Shown here: one piece after another, positions 25,144 through 34,125 of the stretch
Layout: each line of letters starts with the position of its first letter
How positions within the stretch are numbered: the first letter of the stretch is position 1
DNA from: Asaia bogorensis
Lineage (GTDB): Bacteria > Pseudomonadota > Alphaproteobacteria > Reyranellales > Reyranellaceae
Assembly: GCA_945905835.1 (NCBI GenBank)
Contig: CAMDQJ010000007.1
Span: 1 to 62,523, forward strand
Direction: 5' to 3'
DNA: 62,523 bases
Program-made: the position numbers and the translations under genes
The notes under the pieces: model-generated
Told to the model about the DNA's origin: nothing
Database searches by the model: none
What the model saw: only the letters and a program-made list of their open reading frames with translations

Positions 25144-26025
25144 CTAAACGGGTTGATCGAGCGTGGGGGCGCTGTCCTGCAGCGTGACGCGTCGCATGTC
25201 GCGTGGCAGCTCGCGATCCTCGAATGCCCGGACGCGGTGCATGGTGCAGCGGTTGTCCCAGATGATCAGATCGTGCTGCCGCCAGGTGTGGCGGTAGACG
25301 AACTCGCGCTGTGTCGCTTGCTCGATGAGATCGCGGATCAGCGCCAGCGCCTCCGGTGTAGGCCAGCCGACGATCCCGCCGATATGCGAGGAGAGGTAGA
25401 GCACCATCCGCCCCGAGCCGGCATGGCGGCGGACCAGGCGCTGCCGCACCGGCGCGTGCTTGACGCGCTCGGCGTCGGTGAAATCGCCGAAGCCGAGCTG
25501 GCTGCGCGAGAACAGCAGGCTATGCTCGCAGACGAGGTCGCGCAGCTTGGCCCTGGTTTTCTCCGGCAGGGCGTCCCACGCCGCGCGCATGTCGGCAAAT
25601 TCGGTTTCGCCGCCGTCCTGCACGACCACGCGCCCGTGCAGGAATGAGTACTTGGCCGGCGTGCGCTTGAAGCTGCTGTCGCTGTGCCACAGCCGGTTGC
25701 CGAGATTGGCCAGCCGCCGGCGGTTGTCGACCGCCATGATGCGGCCGCCGACATCGAGATTGGAAATGTCGGTCAGGTCGCGATGGGAAAGGCGCCTCTG
25801 ATCGAGAGCGACCTGGGTCGGATCGGGCTCAAGATCGCCGAAATTGCGGGCGAAGGCCACTTGCTGATCGTCGGAAAGAAGCTGGCCGGGAAAGACCAGA
25901 ATGCCATAGCGGTCCATGGCCGCCTCGATGGCGGCCGCCATGCCCGTCTCGAGAGGCATGCAGAGATCGACGCCGGCCGCCTCGGCGGCGAATTCGGCCG
26001 TCCTGGGTTTCAGCTGCAGGGACAT
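25144..26025 (-). CDS. TauD/TfdA-family 2-oxoglutarate dioxygenase
   Basis: The 293-residue Fe(II)/2OG oxygenase has the facial triad readable: His and Asp in RLWHSDSSFKRTPAKYSFLH (about 113-115) and His in WDNRCTMHRVRAF (about 258), with the 2OG-binding Arg in RDMRRVTLQDSAP. The N-terminal DRYGILVFPGQLLSDDQQVA is typical of TfdA-like members, which cleave aryloxyacetates, sulfonates or similar ethers. It may be co-transcribed with the Bug receptor gene next to it, suggesting uptake and oxidation of one carboxylate (inference). Confidence 0.88.
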   Translation of the reverse strand: MSLQLKPRTAEFAAEAAGVDLCMPLETGMAAAIEAAMDRYGILVFPGQLLSDDQQVAFARNFGDLEPDPTQVALDQRRLSHRDLTDISNLDVGGRIMAVDNRRRLANLGNRLWHSDSSFKRTPAKYSFLHGRVVVQDGGETEFADMRAAWDALPEKTRAKLRDLVCEHSLLFSRSQLGFGDFTDAERVKHAPVRQRLVRRHAGSGRMVLYLSSHIGGIVGWPTPEALALIRDLIEQATQREFVYRHTWRQHDLIIWDNRCTMHRVRAFEDRELPRDMRRVTLQDSAPTLDQPV

Positions 26026-26029
26026 GCGC

Positions 26030-27019
26030 CTACTCCAGCTTGATTCCCGTCTGGGCGACGAAATCGCGCCACTTCACGGTTTCCGCCGCGATAAAGCGGC
26101 TGGTCTCCTGGGGCGAACCGCCGACCGGGTCGCTGCCCTGGGCGAGGAACTTCTCCTTGAGGTCGGGTGCCGCGAGCGCCCGCACACCGGCCTCGTTGAT
26201 CCTGGCGACGATCGCCAGCAGTGTCGCCGCCGGAGCGCCGACTGCCCACCAGGTGAAGACCGAAAAACCCGGCAAGCCCGCTTCGGAGATCGTCGGCACG
26301 TCTGGCAGCAGGGAAGACCGTTCCGCCGTGCCGACCGCCAGTGCGCGCACGGAACCATCGCGGATGCGCTGCAGATAGACCGGCAGAACGTCCATCGCCG
26401 CCTGTACCTGGCCGCACCTCGCATGTCGTGGTGGTGAACAAGGATCTGCCGGTCACCACGCTGAGCGAACTCGTGGCCTACGCCAAGGCCAATCCCAGCC
26501 GCATGAACTACGGCTCGGCCGGCCTCGGCACCATCGGCCAGCTCGGCTTCGAGACCATCAAGAAACGCACCGGCTTCAGCGCCGAACACGTCGTCTATCG
26601 CGGCAGCGGCGATGTGCTGATGGCGCTGATGGCGGGCCCATCACAAACACGCCGGTGAGGTCGCGCTCGGGCACGTAGGGCATGTTCGAATAGAGGAACT
26701 GGTTGATCGAGAAATTGCCGGCGGCGCTACACAGCAGCGTGTAACCATCGGGCGCCGCCTGGGCGACCGGGGCGCTGCCGATATTGCCGCTGGCGCCGGG
26801 CTTGTTATCGACCACGACCTGCTGGCCGAGCTGCTCGCTCATCTTGCTGGCCATGATGCGGGCCAAGACATCGAGGGCGCCGCCCGGCGCATAGGGAATG
26901 ACCAGGCGGATCGGACGAGCGGGCCAGGCTTCGTCGGCCAGGGCCAGGCGGCCCGGCGACAGCGACGCCAATCCCACAGCGCCCGCCTGCGCCAGAATCG
27001 TTCGACGACCGATGCGCAC
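26030..27019 (-). pseudogene. Bug/TctC receptor gene with an internal inversion
   Basis: Three pieces of one receptor lie here. The N-terminus is on the minus strand (MRIGRRTILAQAGAVGLASL signal, PIRLVIPYAPGGALDVLARI, then DLTGVFVM). The middle is on the plus strand (TSHVVVVNKDLPVTTLSELV, MNYGSAGLGTIGQLGFETIK, VLMALMAG). The C-terminus is back on the minus strand (QVQAAMDVLPVYLQRIRDGS, LLPDVPTISEAGLPGF). Reversing the block between the GGCC sites at 26410-26413 and 26635-26638 joins all three in one frame: M-G-R-T-S-H at one junction and A-G-Q-V-Q-A at the other. The result is an uninterrupted gene of 329 residues, normal for the family. In the present state only truncated products are possible. 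Confidence 0.85.
26410..26638. repeat. inverted block bounded by GGCC palindromes
   Basis: The reversed segment is 221 bp between, or 229 bp including, two GGCC tetranucleotides (26410-26413 and 26635-26638). No longer inverted repeat flanks it: the bases on either side of GGCC do not match. GGCC is also a HaeIII cut site, so a cloning or ligation artefact must be considered. Confidence 0.85.
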
Positions 27020-27069
27020 GATGTTCCCTCCCCAGGTCGCCAGACACTAGCGCAGATTCGGGTGCGCCG

Positions 27070-27549
27070 TTACCGCGTCGCGTAGGGATCGGCGATTCCG
27101 AGTCGCGAAAGAATACGCCGTTCCAGCGCTTCCATGCGCTCAGCATCGGCGTCGCCGGTTTCGTGGTCATGGCCCAGCAGGTGCAGCGTGCCATGCACCA
27201 CGAGATGGGTGATGTGATCGGCGGGTGATTTCTTCTGCGCGCGCGCCTCGCGCCACACGGTCTGGCGCGCCAGCACGACATCGCCCAGGAACCCGCGCTC
27301 GCCCGAGGGATAGGACAGCACGTTGGTGGCTTTGTCCTGTTTGCGGTCGCGCCCGTTCAACGCGCGCATGCGCCTGTCGTCGGCCAAGGCAATGGTGAGG
27401 GACTTGTGGCCCTTGATCACGGCGCGGGCGGCGCAGCGTACCAGGCGCTCGACTCCAGGCAACGCCTTGGTCCAACCCGCGTCAAGCACGACGACGGCGC
27501 AGCGCGCCGGGCGCGGCTTAGCCTTTGAGCTTCTTGTCGCGCGCGTCAT
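27070..27549 (-). CDS. ybeY: endoribonuclease YbeY (rRNA maturation)
   Basis: The 159-residue zinc metalloenzyme takes part in 16S rRNA 3'-end processing and ribosome quality control. The metal-binding motif is HLVVHGTLHLLGHDH (HGxxHxxGxDH, about residues 118-132). ALADDRRMRALNGRDRKQDK and TNVLSYP precede it, as in all YbeY proteins. The start overlaps the end of phoH by about 30 bases; a later start is possible. Confidence 0.93.
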   Translation of the reverse strand: MTRATRSSKAKPRPARCAVVVLDAGWTKALPGVERLVRCAARAVIKGHKSLTIALADDRRMRALNGRDRKQDKATNVLSYPSGERGFLGDVVLARQTVWREARAQKKSPADHITHLVVHGTLHLLGHDHETGDADAERMEALERRILSRLGIADPYATR

Positions 27550-28465
27550 AGGCGTCGACGATGCGGGTGACGAGGTCGTGGCGCACGACGTCTTTCGACG
27601 TCAGCCGTACGAAGCGCATGCCGTCGATGCCTTCCAGCGTCTCGACGGCGTCGTTGAGGCCGGATTTCTGGCCGCCCGGCAGGTCGGTCTGGCTGGGATC
27701 GCCGGTGATCACCATGCGCGAGCCCTCGCCCAGCCGCGTCAGGAACATGCGCATCTGCATCGGCGTGGTGTTCTGCGCCTCGTCGAGGATGACGAAGCAA
27801 TGGGCCAGCGTGCGGCCGCGCATGAAGGCCAGAGGCGCGATCTCGATCTCGCCAGATTCCATGCGGTTGGCGATCTGCTCGGCCGGCAGCATGTCGTGCA
27901 GCGCGTCGTAGAGCGGGCGCAGATAAGGATCGATCTTTTCCTTCATGTCGCCGGGCAAAAAACCCAGGCGCTCGCCGGCCTCGACGGCCGGCCGCGACAG
28001 CACGATGCGCTCGACCTTGCCGGCGATCAGCAGCGACACGCCCATGGCGACCGCGAGGTAGGTCTTGCCGCTGCCGGCGGGACCAAGAGCGAAGACCATG
28101 TCGCGTTCGCGCAGGGCCGCGAGATAGCCGCGCTGGCCGGGCGAACGCGCCTGCACCGTGCGCCGGCGCGTGCGGATGCTCTCCTCGTCGGTGGTCTCGG
28201 CACCGTTGCGGGCAAAGCGAACGGCGGCGTCGACATCGGCCATCTCGATCGACAGGCCGCGCTTCAGCCGCTCGTAGAGGCCGGTCAGGGCCTTTTGCGC
28301 CACCGGGGCATCGTCGACGCTGCCCACGATATCGAGCTGGTTGCCGCGCGCGTTCAGCTTGACGCTGACCAGCTGCTCGATGCGCACGAGATGGCGGTCG
28401 TGGTTGCCGTAGAGCTGCGCGATGAGCGCGTTGTTGTCGAACGACATCCGGATGGTGACGCTCAC
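27518..28465 (-). CDS. phoH: PhoH-like ATPase
   Basis: The 315-residue PhoH/YbeZ protein has a KH-like N-terminal part and the Walker A motif [20 protein letters not shown] (about 135-154). Walker B lies in [20 protein letters not shown], and sensor-like [20 protein letters not shown] and the C-terminal [19 protein letters not shown] follow. Encoded next to ybeY in most bacteria, it is thought to work with YbeY in RNA processing. It overlaps the miaB stop by four bases. Confidence 0.94.
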   Translation of the reverse strand: MSVTIRMSFDNNALIAQLYGNHDRHLVRIEQLVSVKLNARGNQLDIVGSVDDAPVAQKALTGLYERLKRGLSIEMADVDAAVRFARNGAETTDEESIRTRRRTVQARSPGQRGYLAALRERDMVFALGPAGSGKTYLAVAMGVSLLIAGKVERIVLSRPAVEAGERLGFLPGDMKEKIDPYLRPLYDALHDMLPAEQIANRMESGEIEIAPLAFMRGRTLAHCFVILDEAQNTTPMQMRMFLTRLGEGSRMVITGDPSQTDLPGGQKSGLNDAVETLEGIDGMRFVRLTSKDVVRHDLVTRIVDAYDARDKKLKG

Positions 28466-29865
28466 TCGGCGGCCTCGAGCACACGCGTGACGATGTTACC
28501 GGAGAGGCTGTTGGCATAGGCCGCGTTCAAGCCGACGTCGACGACATGGCCGATCAGCCGCGGATTGCCCTCGGCATAGACCGACTGCAGCCACGGTGTC
28601 TTGCCGATGAGCTGGCCGGGCTTGCGCCCGGCTTCGGCGAACAGCACCGGCACCATCGTGCCGACCTTGGAGGCATTGAACTCCTGGGCCTGCCGGCCGA
28701 GCAGCGCCTGCAGCGCGGCGAGACGTGCCACCTTGACGTTCTCCGGCACCTGATCGGGCAGCGCGGCGCCGGGCGTTCCAGGACGGCGGCTGTACTTGAA
28801 GGTGTAGGCCGCGGCAAAGCCGGTCTGGTCGATCAGCCGCATCGTGTCGTCGAAATCGGCATCGCTCTCACCCGGAAAGCCAACGATGAAGTCCGACGAT
28901 AACGCGAGATCGGGCCGGACGTTTCGCAAGCGATCGACGAGGTGAAGAAAAAGATCGCGGCCGTGACCGCGGTTCATCGCCTCGAGGATGCGATTGGAGC
29001 CCGACTGCACCGGCAGATGCAGGTATGGCATGAGGATCGGTACCTCGCCGTGCACCGCGATCAGCTCGTCGTCCATGTCGCGCGGATGGGAGGTCATGTA
29101 GCGCAGGCGCACGAGGCCATCGAGGTGGGCGATCTCGCGGATGAGACGCGCCAGCGACCACGTTGAGCCATCAGCGGCTTCGCCATGATAGGCGTTGACG
29201 TTCTGGCCGAGCAGCGTGATTTCGATCGCGCCGGCGGCGACAAGCTGGCGGGCCTCGGCGAGCACCGAAGCGACCGGCCGCGAATACTCCGCTCCGCGCG
29301 TATAGGGCACGACACAGAAGGTGCAGAACTTGTCGCAGCCTTCCTGGATCGAGAGGAAGGCCGAGCCGGCGCGGATGCCGAGCGGCGCCGGCAGATGGTC
29401 GAACTTGCTCTCGGCGGGGAATTCCGTGTCGAGCACGCCGGCACCGGCACGGCGGCGTCCGCCGTCGCGGCGCTCGTCGGACTTGCGCGCGACCTGCGCC
29501 AAAAGCTCGGGCAGGCGATGGTAGGCCTGCGGACCGACCACGATGTCGACGGCGGGCTGGCGGCGCAGGATCTCCGCGCTCTCGGCTTGGGCCACGCAAC
29601 CGGCCACGGCGATGGTGAGGTCGCGGCCCTCGGCACGGCGCAAAAGCTTCGAATCGCGCAGGCGGCCCAGCTCGGAATAAACCTTCTCGGAGGCGCGTTC
29701 TCGGATGTGGCAGGTGTTCAGCACCACCAGGTCGGCATCGTCGAGCGTCGCCGCCAGGGCATAGCCCAGCGGCCGCAGGACATCGGCCATGCGGTCGGAA
29801 TCGTAGACGTTCATTTGGCACCCGTAGGTGCGGATGAAGACGCGCTTTTTAGGCCCCGTGGTCAC
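28462..29865 (-). CDS. miaB: tRNA-2-methylthio-N6-dimethylallyladenosine synthase
   Basis: The 467-residue radical-SAM methylthiotransferase modifies i6A37 of tRNAs reading UNN codons. The UPF0004 domain has three Cys ([42 protein letters not shown]). The radical-SAM cluster is [35 protein letters not shown] and a C-terminal TRAM domain ([20 protein letters not shown]) follow. It starts with GTG, 9 bases after the olsA-like gene. Confidence 0.96.
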   Translation of the reverse strand: MTTGPKKRVFIRTYGCQMNVYDSDRMADVLRPLGYALAATLDDADLVVLNTCHIRERASEKVYSELGRLRDSKLLRRAEGRDLTIAVAGCVAQAESAEILRRQPAVDIVVGPQAYHRLPELLAQVARKSDERRDGGRRRAGAGVLDTEFPAESKFDHLPAPLGIRAGSAFLSIQEGCDKFCTFCVVPYTRGAEYSRPVASVLAEARQLVAAGAIEITLLGQNVNAYHGEAADGSTWSLARLIREIAHLDGLVRLRYMTSHPRDMDDELIAVHGEVPILMPYLHLPVQSGSNRILEAMNRGHGRDLFLHLVDRLRNVRPDLALSSDFIVGFPGESDADFDDTMRLIDQTGFAAAYTFKYSRRPGTPGAALPDQVPENVKVARLAALQALLGRQAQEFNASKVGTMVPVLFAEAGRKPGQLIGKTPWLQSVYAEGNPRLIGHVVDVGLNAAYANSLSGNIVTRVLEAAE

Positions 29866-29874
29866 GGCCGGCTT

Positions 29875-30693
29875 CTACGCTGCTTTGGTGACGGGCGGCA
29901 AGAGTTCGAAGCGGCCGGCATTGGCCGCCTGGACGCCGAGCGAGACCTGGCGGAAGCAGTATTCCGCGAGTTTCTTGCGGTCGCCGAGCTGGTCGATGTC
30001 AACCGGGCTGAAGTAGGTCACCACCGCCTCGGTCTCACCGAGGCAGACCATCTGCCAGAGGTGCGGCACCAGATCGAGATCGCCGAACCAGGCGAACAGC
30101 GGCCGCCAGTAACGGCCGAGCGGTATGCCGTCGAGCCGCGTATAGGCGATGGCGACGGGCTGCACGACGATCGGCTTGCCGTCGCGGCGCAGCTGGGCCA
30201 CGCCAAACAGGGCGGTGCGGAAGGGCAGCACGCGCGTGCCGTCACTGCTGGTGCCCTCGGGGAACAGCATCAGATTGTCGCCGGTATCGAGGCGCGCCAG
30301 CATCTCGTCGCGGCTGGTGCTGGTCTTGCTCGAGCGGCGGTCGACGAAGATCGTGCGCTGCGCCTTGGCCAGCCAGCCGAAGAACGGCCAGCCCGCGACC
30401 TCGGCCTTGGCCACGAAGCTGCCCGGCACCATGGCGCCCAGCACCTCGATGTCGAGATAGGAGACGTGGTTGCAGACGAACAGCGTCGGCGTCACGGTCG
30501 ACTGCCTGCCGTGCACGCGCACGCGGATGCCGAGGATCACGCAGACTAGGCGATGGTAATAGACCGGCAGCCAGCGGTAGACCGGCACGATGTTGAGCGC
30601 CAGCGCCAGCAGATGGAACGGCAGCAGCACGACCGTCAGCAGGAAATAGGTCAGCAGGCGAAAGGCGCCACGCAGCGGAGAGCCGATCCACAT
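29875..30693 (-). CDS. olsA: 1-acyl-glycerol-3-phosphate / lyso-ornithine-lipid O-acyltransferase (OlsA-like)
   Basis: The 272-residue PlsC-family membrane acyltransferase has one or two N-terminal hydrophobic helices (FRLLTYFLLTVVLLPFHLLA, VPVYRWLPVYYHRL). The HxxxxD motif is in VCNHVSYLDIEVLG (about residue 75), the substrate motif in FPEGTSSDGTRVLPFRTALF, and PVAIAYTRLDG follows. The preceding gene, 29 bases upstream, is OlsB-like, so the pair probably makes ornithine lipids: OlsB forms lyso-OL and this enzyme adds the second acyl chain. A phosphatidic-acid role cannot be excluded. Confidence 0.82.
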   Translation of the reverse strand: MWIGSPLRGAFRLLTYFLLTVVLLPFHLLALALNIVPVYRWLPVYYHRLVCVILGIRVRVHGRQSTVTPTLFVCNHVSYLDIEVLGAMVPGSFVAKAEVAGWPFFGWLAKAQRTIFVDRRSSKTSTSRDEMLARLDTGDNLMLFPEGTSSDGTRVLPFRTALFGVAQLRRDGKPIVVQPVAIAYTRLDGIPLGRYWRPLFAWFGDLDLVPHLWQMVCLGETEAVVTYFSPVDIDQLGDRKKLAEYCFRQVSLGVQAANAGRFELLPPVTKAA

Positions 30694-30722
30694 GTCTTTC
30701 GGTGGCGACGTATCGGCGGTGG

Positions 30723-31562
30723 TCAGCGCGTGCCGCGTTCGTAGTGGCGGATATATTTTTCCGTCACCAGCTCGGTCTTGACGATGATGAAGACGTCGGT
30801 CGTGCCGAATTGCGAGTCGATCACCGCGCCGTCGCCGACAAAGCCGCCGAGCCGCAGGTAGCCCTTGATCAGTGGGGGCACGCGGGCCATGGCGCGGCGA
30901 GGGTCGTAGGAGTCGCGCACCAGCATGTCCATCTTGACGTAGCGCTCGGCCAGCGCGCGCACGCGGATCTCCGGCGGCGCCAGATGGTGGTGATAGAGGT
31001 AGCTGAGCGGCAGCGCGAGCTGGCTGGGATCGGTGCCCTGCAGGCTGGCGCAGCCGAACATCACCTGGATGTTGTAGTGGAAGGCGTAGAGCGCGATGCC
31101 GCGCCACAGCATCTGCATGGTCGCGGTGTTGCGCGCGTCCTTCTCGATGCAGGAGCGGCCGAGCTCGAGGACCTCGCCGGGATAGTCGATCATCGGGCCG
31201 ATGTCGTACTCGCTGGCCGAGTAGAAGCTGCCGTGCCGGGCGGCGGCCGAGCGGCGGATCAGGCGGTAGGTGCCGACGATGCCCTCGGGGCCCTCGCCGC
31301 GGCGGCGGTCGATCACCAGCAGGTGGTCGCAAACCTCGTCGAAGGAATCGAAGTCGCGCCGCGTTGCCGCCATCTCGGGCGTCGGCTGGGCCGTCATCTC
31401 CTCGTAGAAGACGCGATAGCGCAGCGCCTGGGCGGCGTCGATTTCCGCGGCCGTCTGGGCCAGCCGGACCTCGAAATCGCCCGCCACGACCTTGACGATC
31501 TCCGCGTTGGAGATCGGGGGGCCAAGAAGCTCCGCTTCGCTGTCAGCGCGGTCGATGCGCAT
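30723..31562 (-). CDS. olsB: ornithine-acyl-ACP N-acyltransferase (OlsB-like, GNAT fold)
   Basis: The 279-residue protein belongs to the hemolysin/OlsB branch of GNAT proteins. Signature segments are EIDAAQALRYRVFYEEMTAQ, DFDSFDEVCDHLLVID, GIVGTYRLIRRSAAA, DYPGEVLELGRSCIEKDARN and LPLSYLYHHHLAPPEIRVRA. The predicted reaction is transfer of a 3-hydroxyacyl group from ACP to ornithine, the first step of phosphorus-free ornithine-lipid synthesis. It is co-directional with olsA and sits between fur and miaB, an insertion relative to the usual order. Confidence 0.85.
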   Translation of the reverse strand: MRIDRADSEAELLGPPISNAEIVKVVAGDFEVRLAQTAAEIDAAQALRYRVFYEEMTAQPTPEMAATRRDFDSFDEVCDHLLVIDRRRGEGPEGIVGTYRLIRRSAAARHGSFYSASEYDIGPMIDYPGEVLELGRSCIEKDARNTATMQMLWRGIALYAFHYNIQVMFGCASLQGTDPSQLALPLSYLYHHHLAPPEIRVRALAERYVKMDMLVRDSYDPRRAMARVPPLIKGYLRLGGFVGDGAVIDSQFGTTDVFIIVKTELVTEKYIRHYERGTR

Positions 31563-31635
31563 ATGTCATCCGCAAGATGCCGCGATCATGGGCCTATTAT
31601 CCGGCCGCCGGACGGACAGTCCAGCTATAATTCGG

Positions 31636-32073
31636 TTACTTCTGGCGGTCGGTTTTTGCACCGAGGGGAACGCCATAAAGCTCCAGCCGGTGGCCGGCCA
31701 GGCGGAACCCCAGCTTCTCGGCAATCCGGCGCTGCAGTTCCTCGATTTCATCGTTGTGGAACTCGATCACCTTGCCCGACTGGATGTCGATCAGGTGGTC
31801 ATGGTGCTCGTCGGGGGTTTCCTCATAGCGTGCGCGGCCATCGCCGAAATCGTGCTTGGCGAGAATGCCCGCCTCCTCGAACAGACGCACGGTGCGATAG
31901 ACGGTCGCTATCGAGATATTGGGGTCGATCGCCGTGGCGCGCTTGTGCACCTGTTCGACGTCGGGATGGTCGTGGGCGTCCGATAGAACACGGGCGATGA
32001 CGCGGCGCTGTTCGGTCATCTTCAGGCCGCGTTCGGCGCACAAGGCTTCGAGCTTGGATTTTTGGTCGGGCAT
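31636..32073 (-). CDS. fur: Fur-family metal-responsive repressor
   Basis: The 145-residue protein is Fur-sized. The winged helix is at the N-terminus (LKMTEQRRVIARVLSDAHDH, ISIATVYRTVRLFEEAGIL). The metal site DEHHDHLIDIQSGKVIEF with EIEELQRRIAEKLGF follows, plus the C-terminal GHRLELYGV. It lacks the CxxC zinc pair of some homologues, like many alphaproteobacterial Fur/Mur proteins, so it may sense Fe or Mn. It lies upstream of olsB on the same strand and divergent from the TusA-like gene. Confidence 0.92.
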   Translation of the reverse strand: MPDQKSKLEALCAERGLKMTEQRRVIARVLSDAHDHPDVEQVHKRATAIDPNISIATVYRTVRLFEEAGILAKHDFGDGRARYEETPDEHHDHLIDIQSGKVIEFHNDEIEELQRRIAEKLGFRLAGHRLELYGVPLGAKTDRQK

Positions 32074-32118
32074 GCCGATCCAGCCTACACCGGGCCACCG
32101 CTGCGGTATAGTTGGCGC

Positions 32119-32355
32119 ATGCCAGATCACAGTCCAGACCACCGCATCGACATCACCGGCGAGGTCTGCCCGATGACCTTCGTGCGCACTAAGCTCCAGC
32201 TCGAGCGCATGAAACCGGGCGAGGTTCTGGCAGTGCGCCTGAAAGGCGACGAGCCGTTGCGCAACGTGCCGCGCGCCGCCCGCGACGAAGGCCACACTAT
32301 TCTTGGCATCGTAGTCGACGGCGATGTCCATACCGTGACAATCCGGCGGGCCTAG
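32119..32355 (+). CDS. TusA-family sulfurtransferase-like protein
   Basis: A 78-residue protein: IDITGEVCPMTFVRTKLQLE, then MKPGEVLAVRLKGDEPLRNV and the last strand VDGDVHTVTIRR form the beta-alpha-beta-alpha-beta-beta TusA fold. The active-site Cys (residue 17) is present, but the usual CPxP is CPMT. TusA relatives relay sulfur for tRNA thiolation or other sulfur trafficking. The stop overlaps the convergent rimI by four bases. Confidence 0.82.
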   Translation: MPDHSPDHRIDITGEVCPMTFVRTKLQLERMKPGEVLAVRLKGDEPLRNVPRAARDEGHTILGIVVDGDVHTVTIRRA

Positions 32356-32822
32356 CTGAGATTAAGTCTCATGACGATGGCGTCGGCCGCCGGCAAGGCG
32401 CCGCGCTGATAATAGGCGGCACGTCCGCCAACGGGTCGAAATCCCGCTTTCTCGTAAAGCGCGAGCGCCGGCGGATTGTCGGCGCCGACTTCGAGAAATA
32501 GCGCGCGCGCGCCGGCGCTTTTCACCCGCTCGATCGCGGCCTCCAGCAAGCGACGGCCGGCGCCAGCCCGGCGGTGCGTGGCGCGAACCGCTATCGTGAG
32601 GAGCTCGGCCTCCTCGGCAACGACCCGGCACAGGACGAGTCCGACATCGCCATCGTCCTCGACCAGCAGGCAGCCGCCGACACCCGGCGAGGCGAGAAGT
32701 CCGGCGAAATCCTGGCGCGTCCAGGCGCGCTCGCCCAGCGCGGCAAAGGCCTCGCCATGGATCGCCGCGGCTCGGTCGAGATCGAGCGCGCCCAGCGGCT
32801 GCAGCGAGAGGCGGCCGGTCAC
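32352..32822 (-). CDS. rimI: ribosomal-protein-alanine N-acetyltransferase (RimI-like GNAT)
   Basis: 156 residues from the GTG at 32822, which overlaps the tsaB stop (TAGTG). The GNAT core is clear: AELLTIAVRATHRRAGAGRR (acetyl-CoA P-loop RRAGAG, about 79-84), FLEVGADNPPALALYEKAGF and the GFRPVGGRAAYY C-terminus. AWTRQDFAGLLASPGVGG is typical of RimI. Coupling to tsaB is the standard arrangement. A start further upstream would run through tsaB. Confidence 0.9.
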   Translation of the reverse strand: MTGRLSLQPLGALDLDRAAAIHGEAFAALGERAWTRQDFAGLLASPGVGGCLLVEDDGDVGLVLCRVVAEEAELLTIAVRATHRRAGAGRRLLEAAIERVKSAGARALFLEVGADNPPALALYEKAGFRPVGGRAAYYQRGALPAADAIVMRLNLS

Positions 32823-33502
32823 TACTCGACCGTGCGGCGCGCGCCGTCGGGCGAGGTGACGCTGACGCCACGCAGGTAGAGCGGCCGCGGCATGCCTTCC
32901 GCCGCGTTGCGCTGCCGCCACGCCTCGACGCCCGCGGCCAATGCCAGGCGCGCGATCGCCGCGGCATCCGGCAGTTCCCGTTGCGCGGCGACATCGAGAC
33001 CGTGGCTGCGCAAGGCGTTGCCCAGCGCCTCGGCGTCAGGGCCGACCAATAGGGTCGGTTGGCCTTTCAGACGGGCCGCCAAGGCCTCGGCCGAGGCAAG
33101 AAAGGGCGCCTCGTCAGCTCCGGAAATTGCGCAAAACCAGTCGCCCAGGCGGCTGTCGATCGCCGACACGGCGAGGCGGCCCGTGTCGTTCCTGGCCTGC
33201 CGTAGCAGGACCGATGTGGTGACGAGGCCAGCCAACGGCACCGCCAGCGCCAGCGCCAGCCCGCGTGCCGCCGAAAGGCCCACGCGCACGCCGGTGAAAC
33301 TGCCGGGACCCACCGTGACCGCGACAAGCTCGATGGCGCCGCGCTCGACGCCCGCCTCGGCCAGCACTGATTCGATGGTCGGGAACAGGCGCGCGGCCTG
33401 GTCGCGGCCAGGCGCGATGGCCTGCGCAAGACACGCCTCATCCCGGACGAGGGCAACGCTGAGACCCGTCACGGCGCAGTCGAAGGCGAGAGCCAAATTC
33501 AT
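32822..33502 (-). CDS. tsaB: tRNA threonylcarbamoyladenosine biosynthesis protein TsaB
   Basis: The 226-residue ASKHA-fold protein partners TsaD and TsaE in t6A37 synthesis. The N-terminal LALAFDCAVTGLSVALVRDE, LVAVTVGPGSFTGVRVGLSA (the TsaB hallmark) and RGLALALAVPLAGLVTTSVL are diagnostic. It lies in the conserved nifU-tsaB-rimI-fur neighbourhood, although two unrelated genes now separate it from nifU. Confidence 0.94.
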   Translation of the reverse strand: MNLALAFDCAVTGLSVALVRDEACLAQAIAPGRDQAARLFPTIESVLAEAGVERGAIELVAVTVGPGSFTGVRVGLSAARGLALALAVPLAGLVTTSVLLRQARNDTGRLAVSAIDSRLGDWFCAISGADEAPFLASAEALAARLKGQPTLLVGPDAEALGNALRSHGLDVAAQRELPDAAAIARLALAAGVEAWRQRNAAEGMPRPLYLRGVSVTSPDGARRTVE

Positions 33503-33552
33503 GTGATGAGGCTCATCTGGCGCAACGCGGAAGGGCTCGGCATTGTGGCGTC

Positions 33553-34110
33553 ATGAAGCTCGATCTGGTTCCCATCGCGCCGCCCGACTTCGATGTCGAT
33601 GTGACACTGGCCTATGCGACCGACGCCAATCTAACGGGGCAGCCGGTCTACCGGAATGCCGAATGCTGGCTGCACCGCGCGGCGGCGGAGAAGCTTTTGG
33701 CTGCGATCGCACTCTCCCGGCCGCTCGGCCTGCGCCTGCGCATCTTCGACGCCCTGCGCCCCGTCGAGGCGCAATGGAAGCTGTGGAACGCCAATCCCGA
33801 TCCGGAATTTTTGGCCGATCCGCGGCGCGGCTCGCCGCACTCGCGCGGCGTCGCGGTCGATCTCACACTGCTCGACGTGGCCGGCCGCGAGCTCGACATG
33901 GGCACCGCGTTCGATGCCTTCACGCCGCTCTCCCATCACGGCCGTACCGATGTCTCGCCCGAGGCGCAGCGCAACCGGCTGCTGCTGATGGACCTGATGA
34001 CGGCGGCCGGCTGGGATTTCTATCGCAACGAATGGTGGCACTACCAGCTGTTCGACGCGCGGCAATATCCGCTCGTCGCGAACGCCGATCTGCCCCGACC
34101 TATGATGTAG
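33553..34110 (+). CDS. D-alanyl-D-alanine dipeptidase (VanX/DdpX family)
   Basis: The 185-residue zinc peptidase has the metal motif SPHSRGVAVDLTLLD (SxHxxGxAxD, about residues 95-109), the catalytic/metal motif NEWWHYQLF (ExxWH near 159) and the substrate Arg in RIFDALRPVEAQWKLW. MGTAFDAFTPLSHH is also VanX-like. In non-resistant bacteria such enzymes recycle D-Ala-D-Ala. No signal peptide is visible, so it is probably cytoplasmic. Confidence 0.88.
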   Translation: MKLDLVPIAPPDFDVDVTLAYATDANLTGQPVYRNAECWLHRAAAEKLLAAIALSRPLGLRLRIFDALRPVEAQWKLWNANPDPEFLADPRRGSPHSRGVAVDLTLLDVAGRELDMGTAFDAFTPLSHHGRTDVSPEAQRNRLLLMDLMTAAGWDFYRNEWWHYQLFDARQYPLVANADLPRPMM

Positions 34111-34125
34111 GGCCGATGATGTAGT

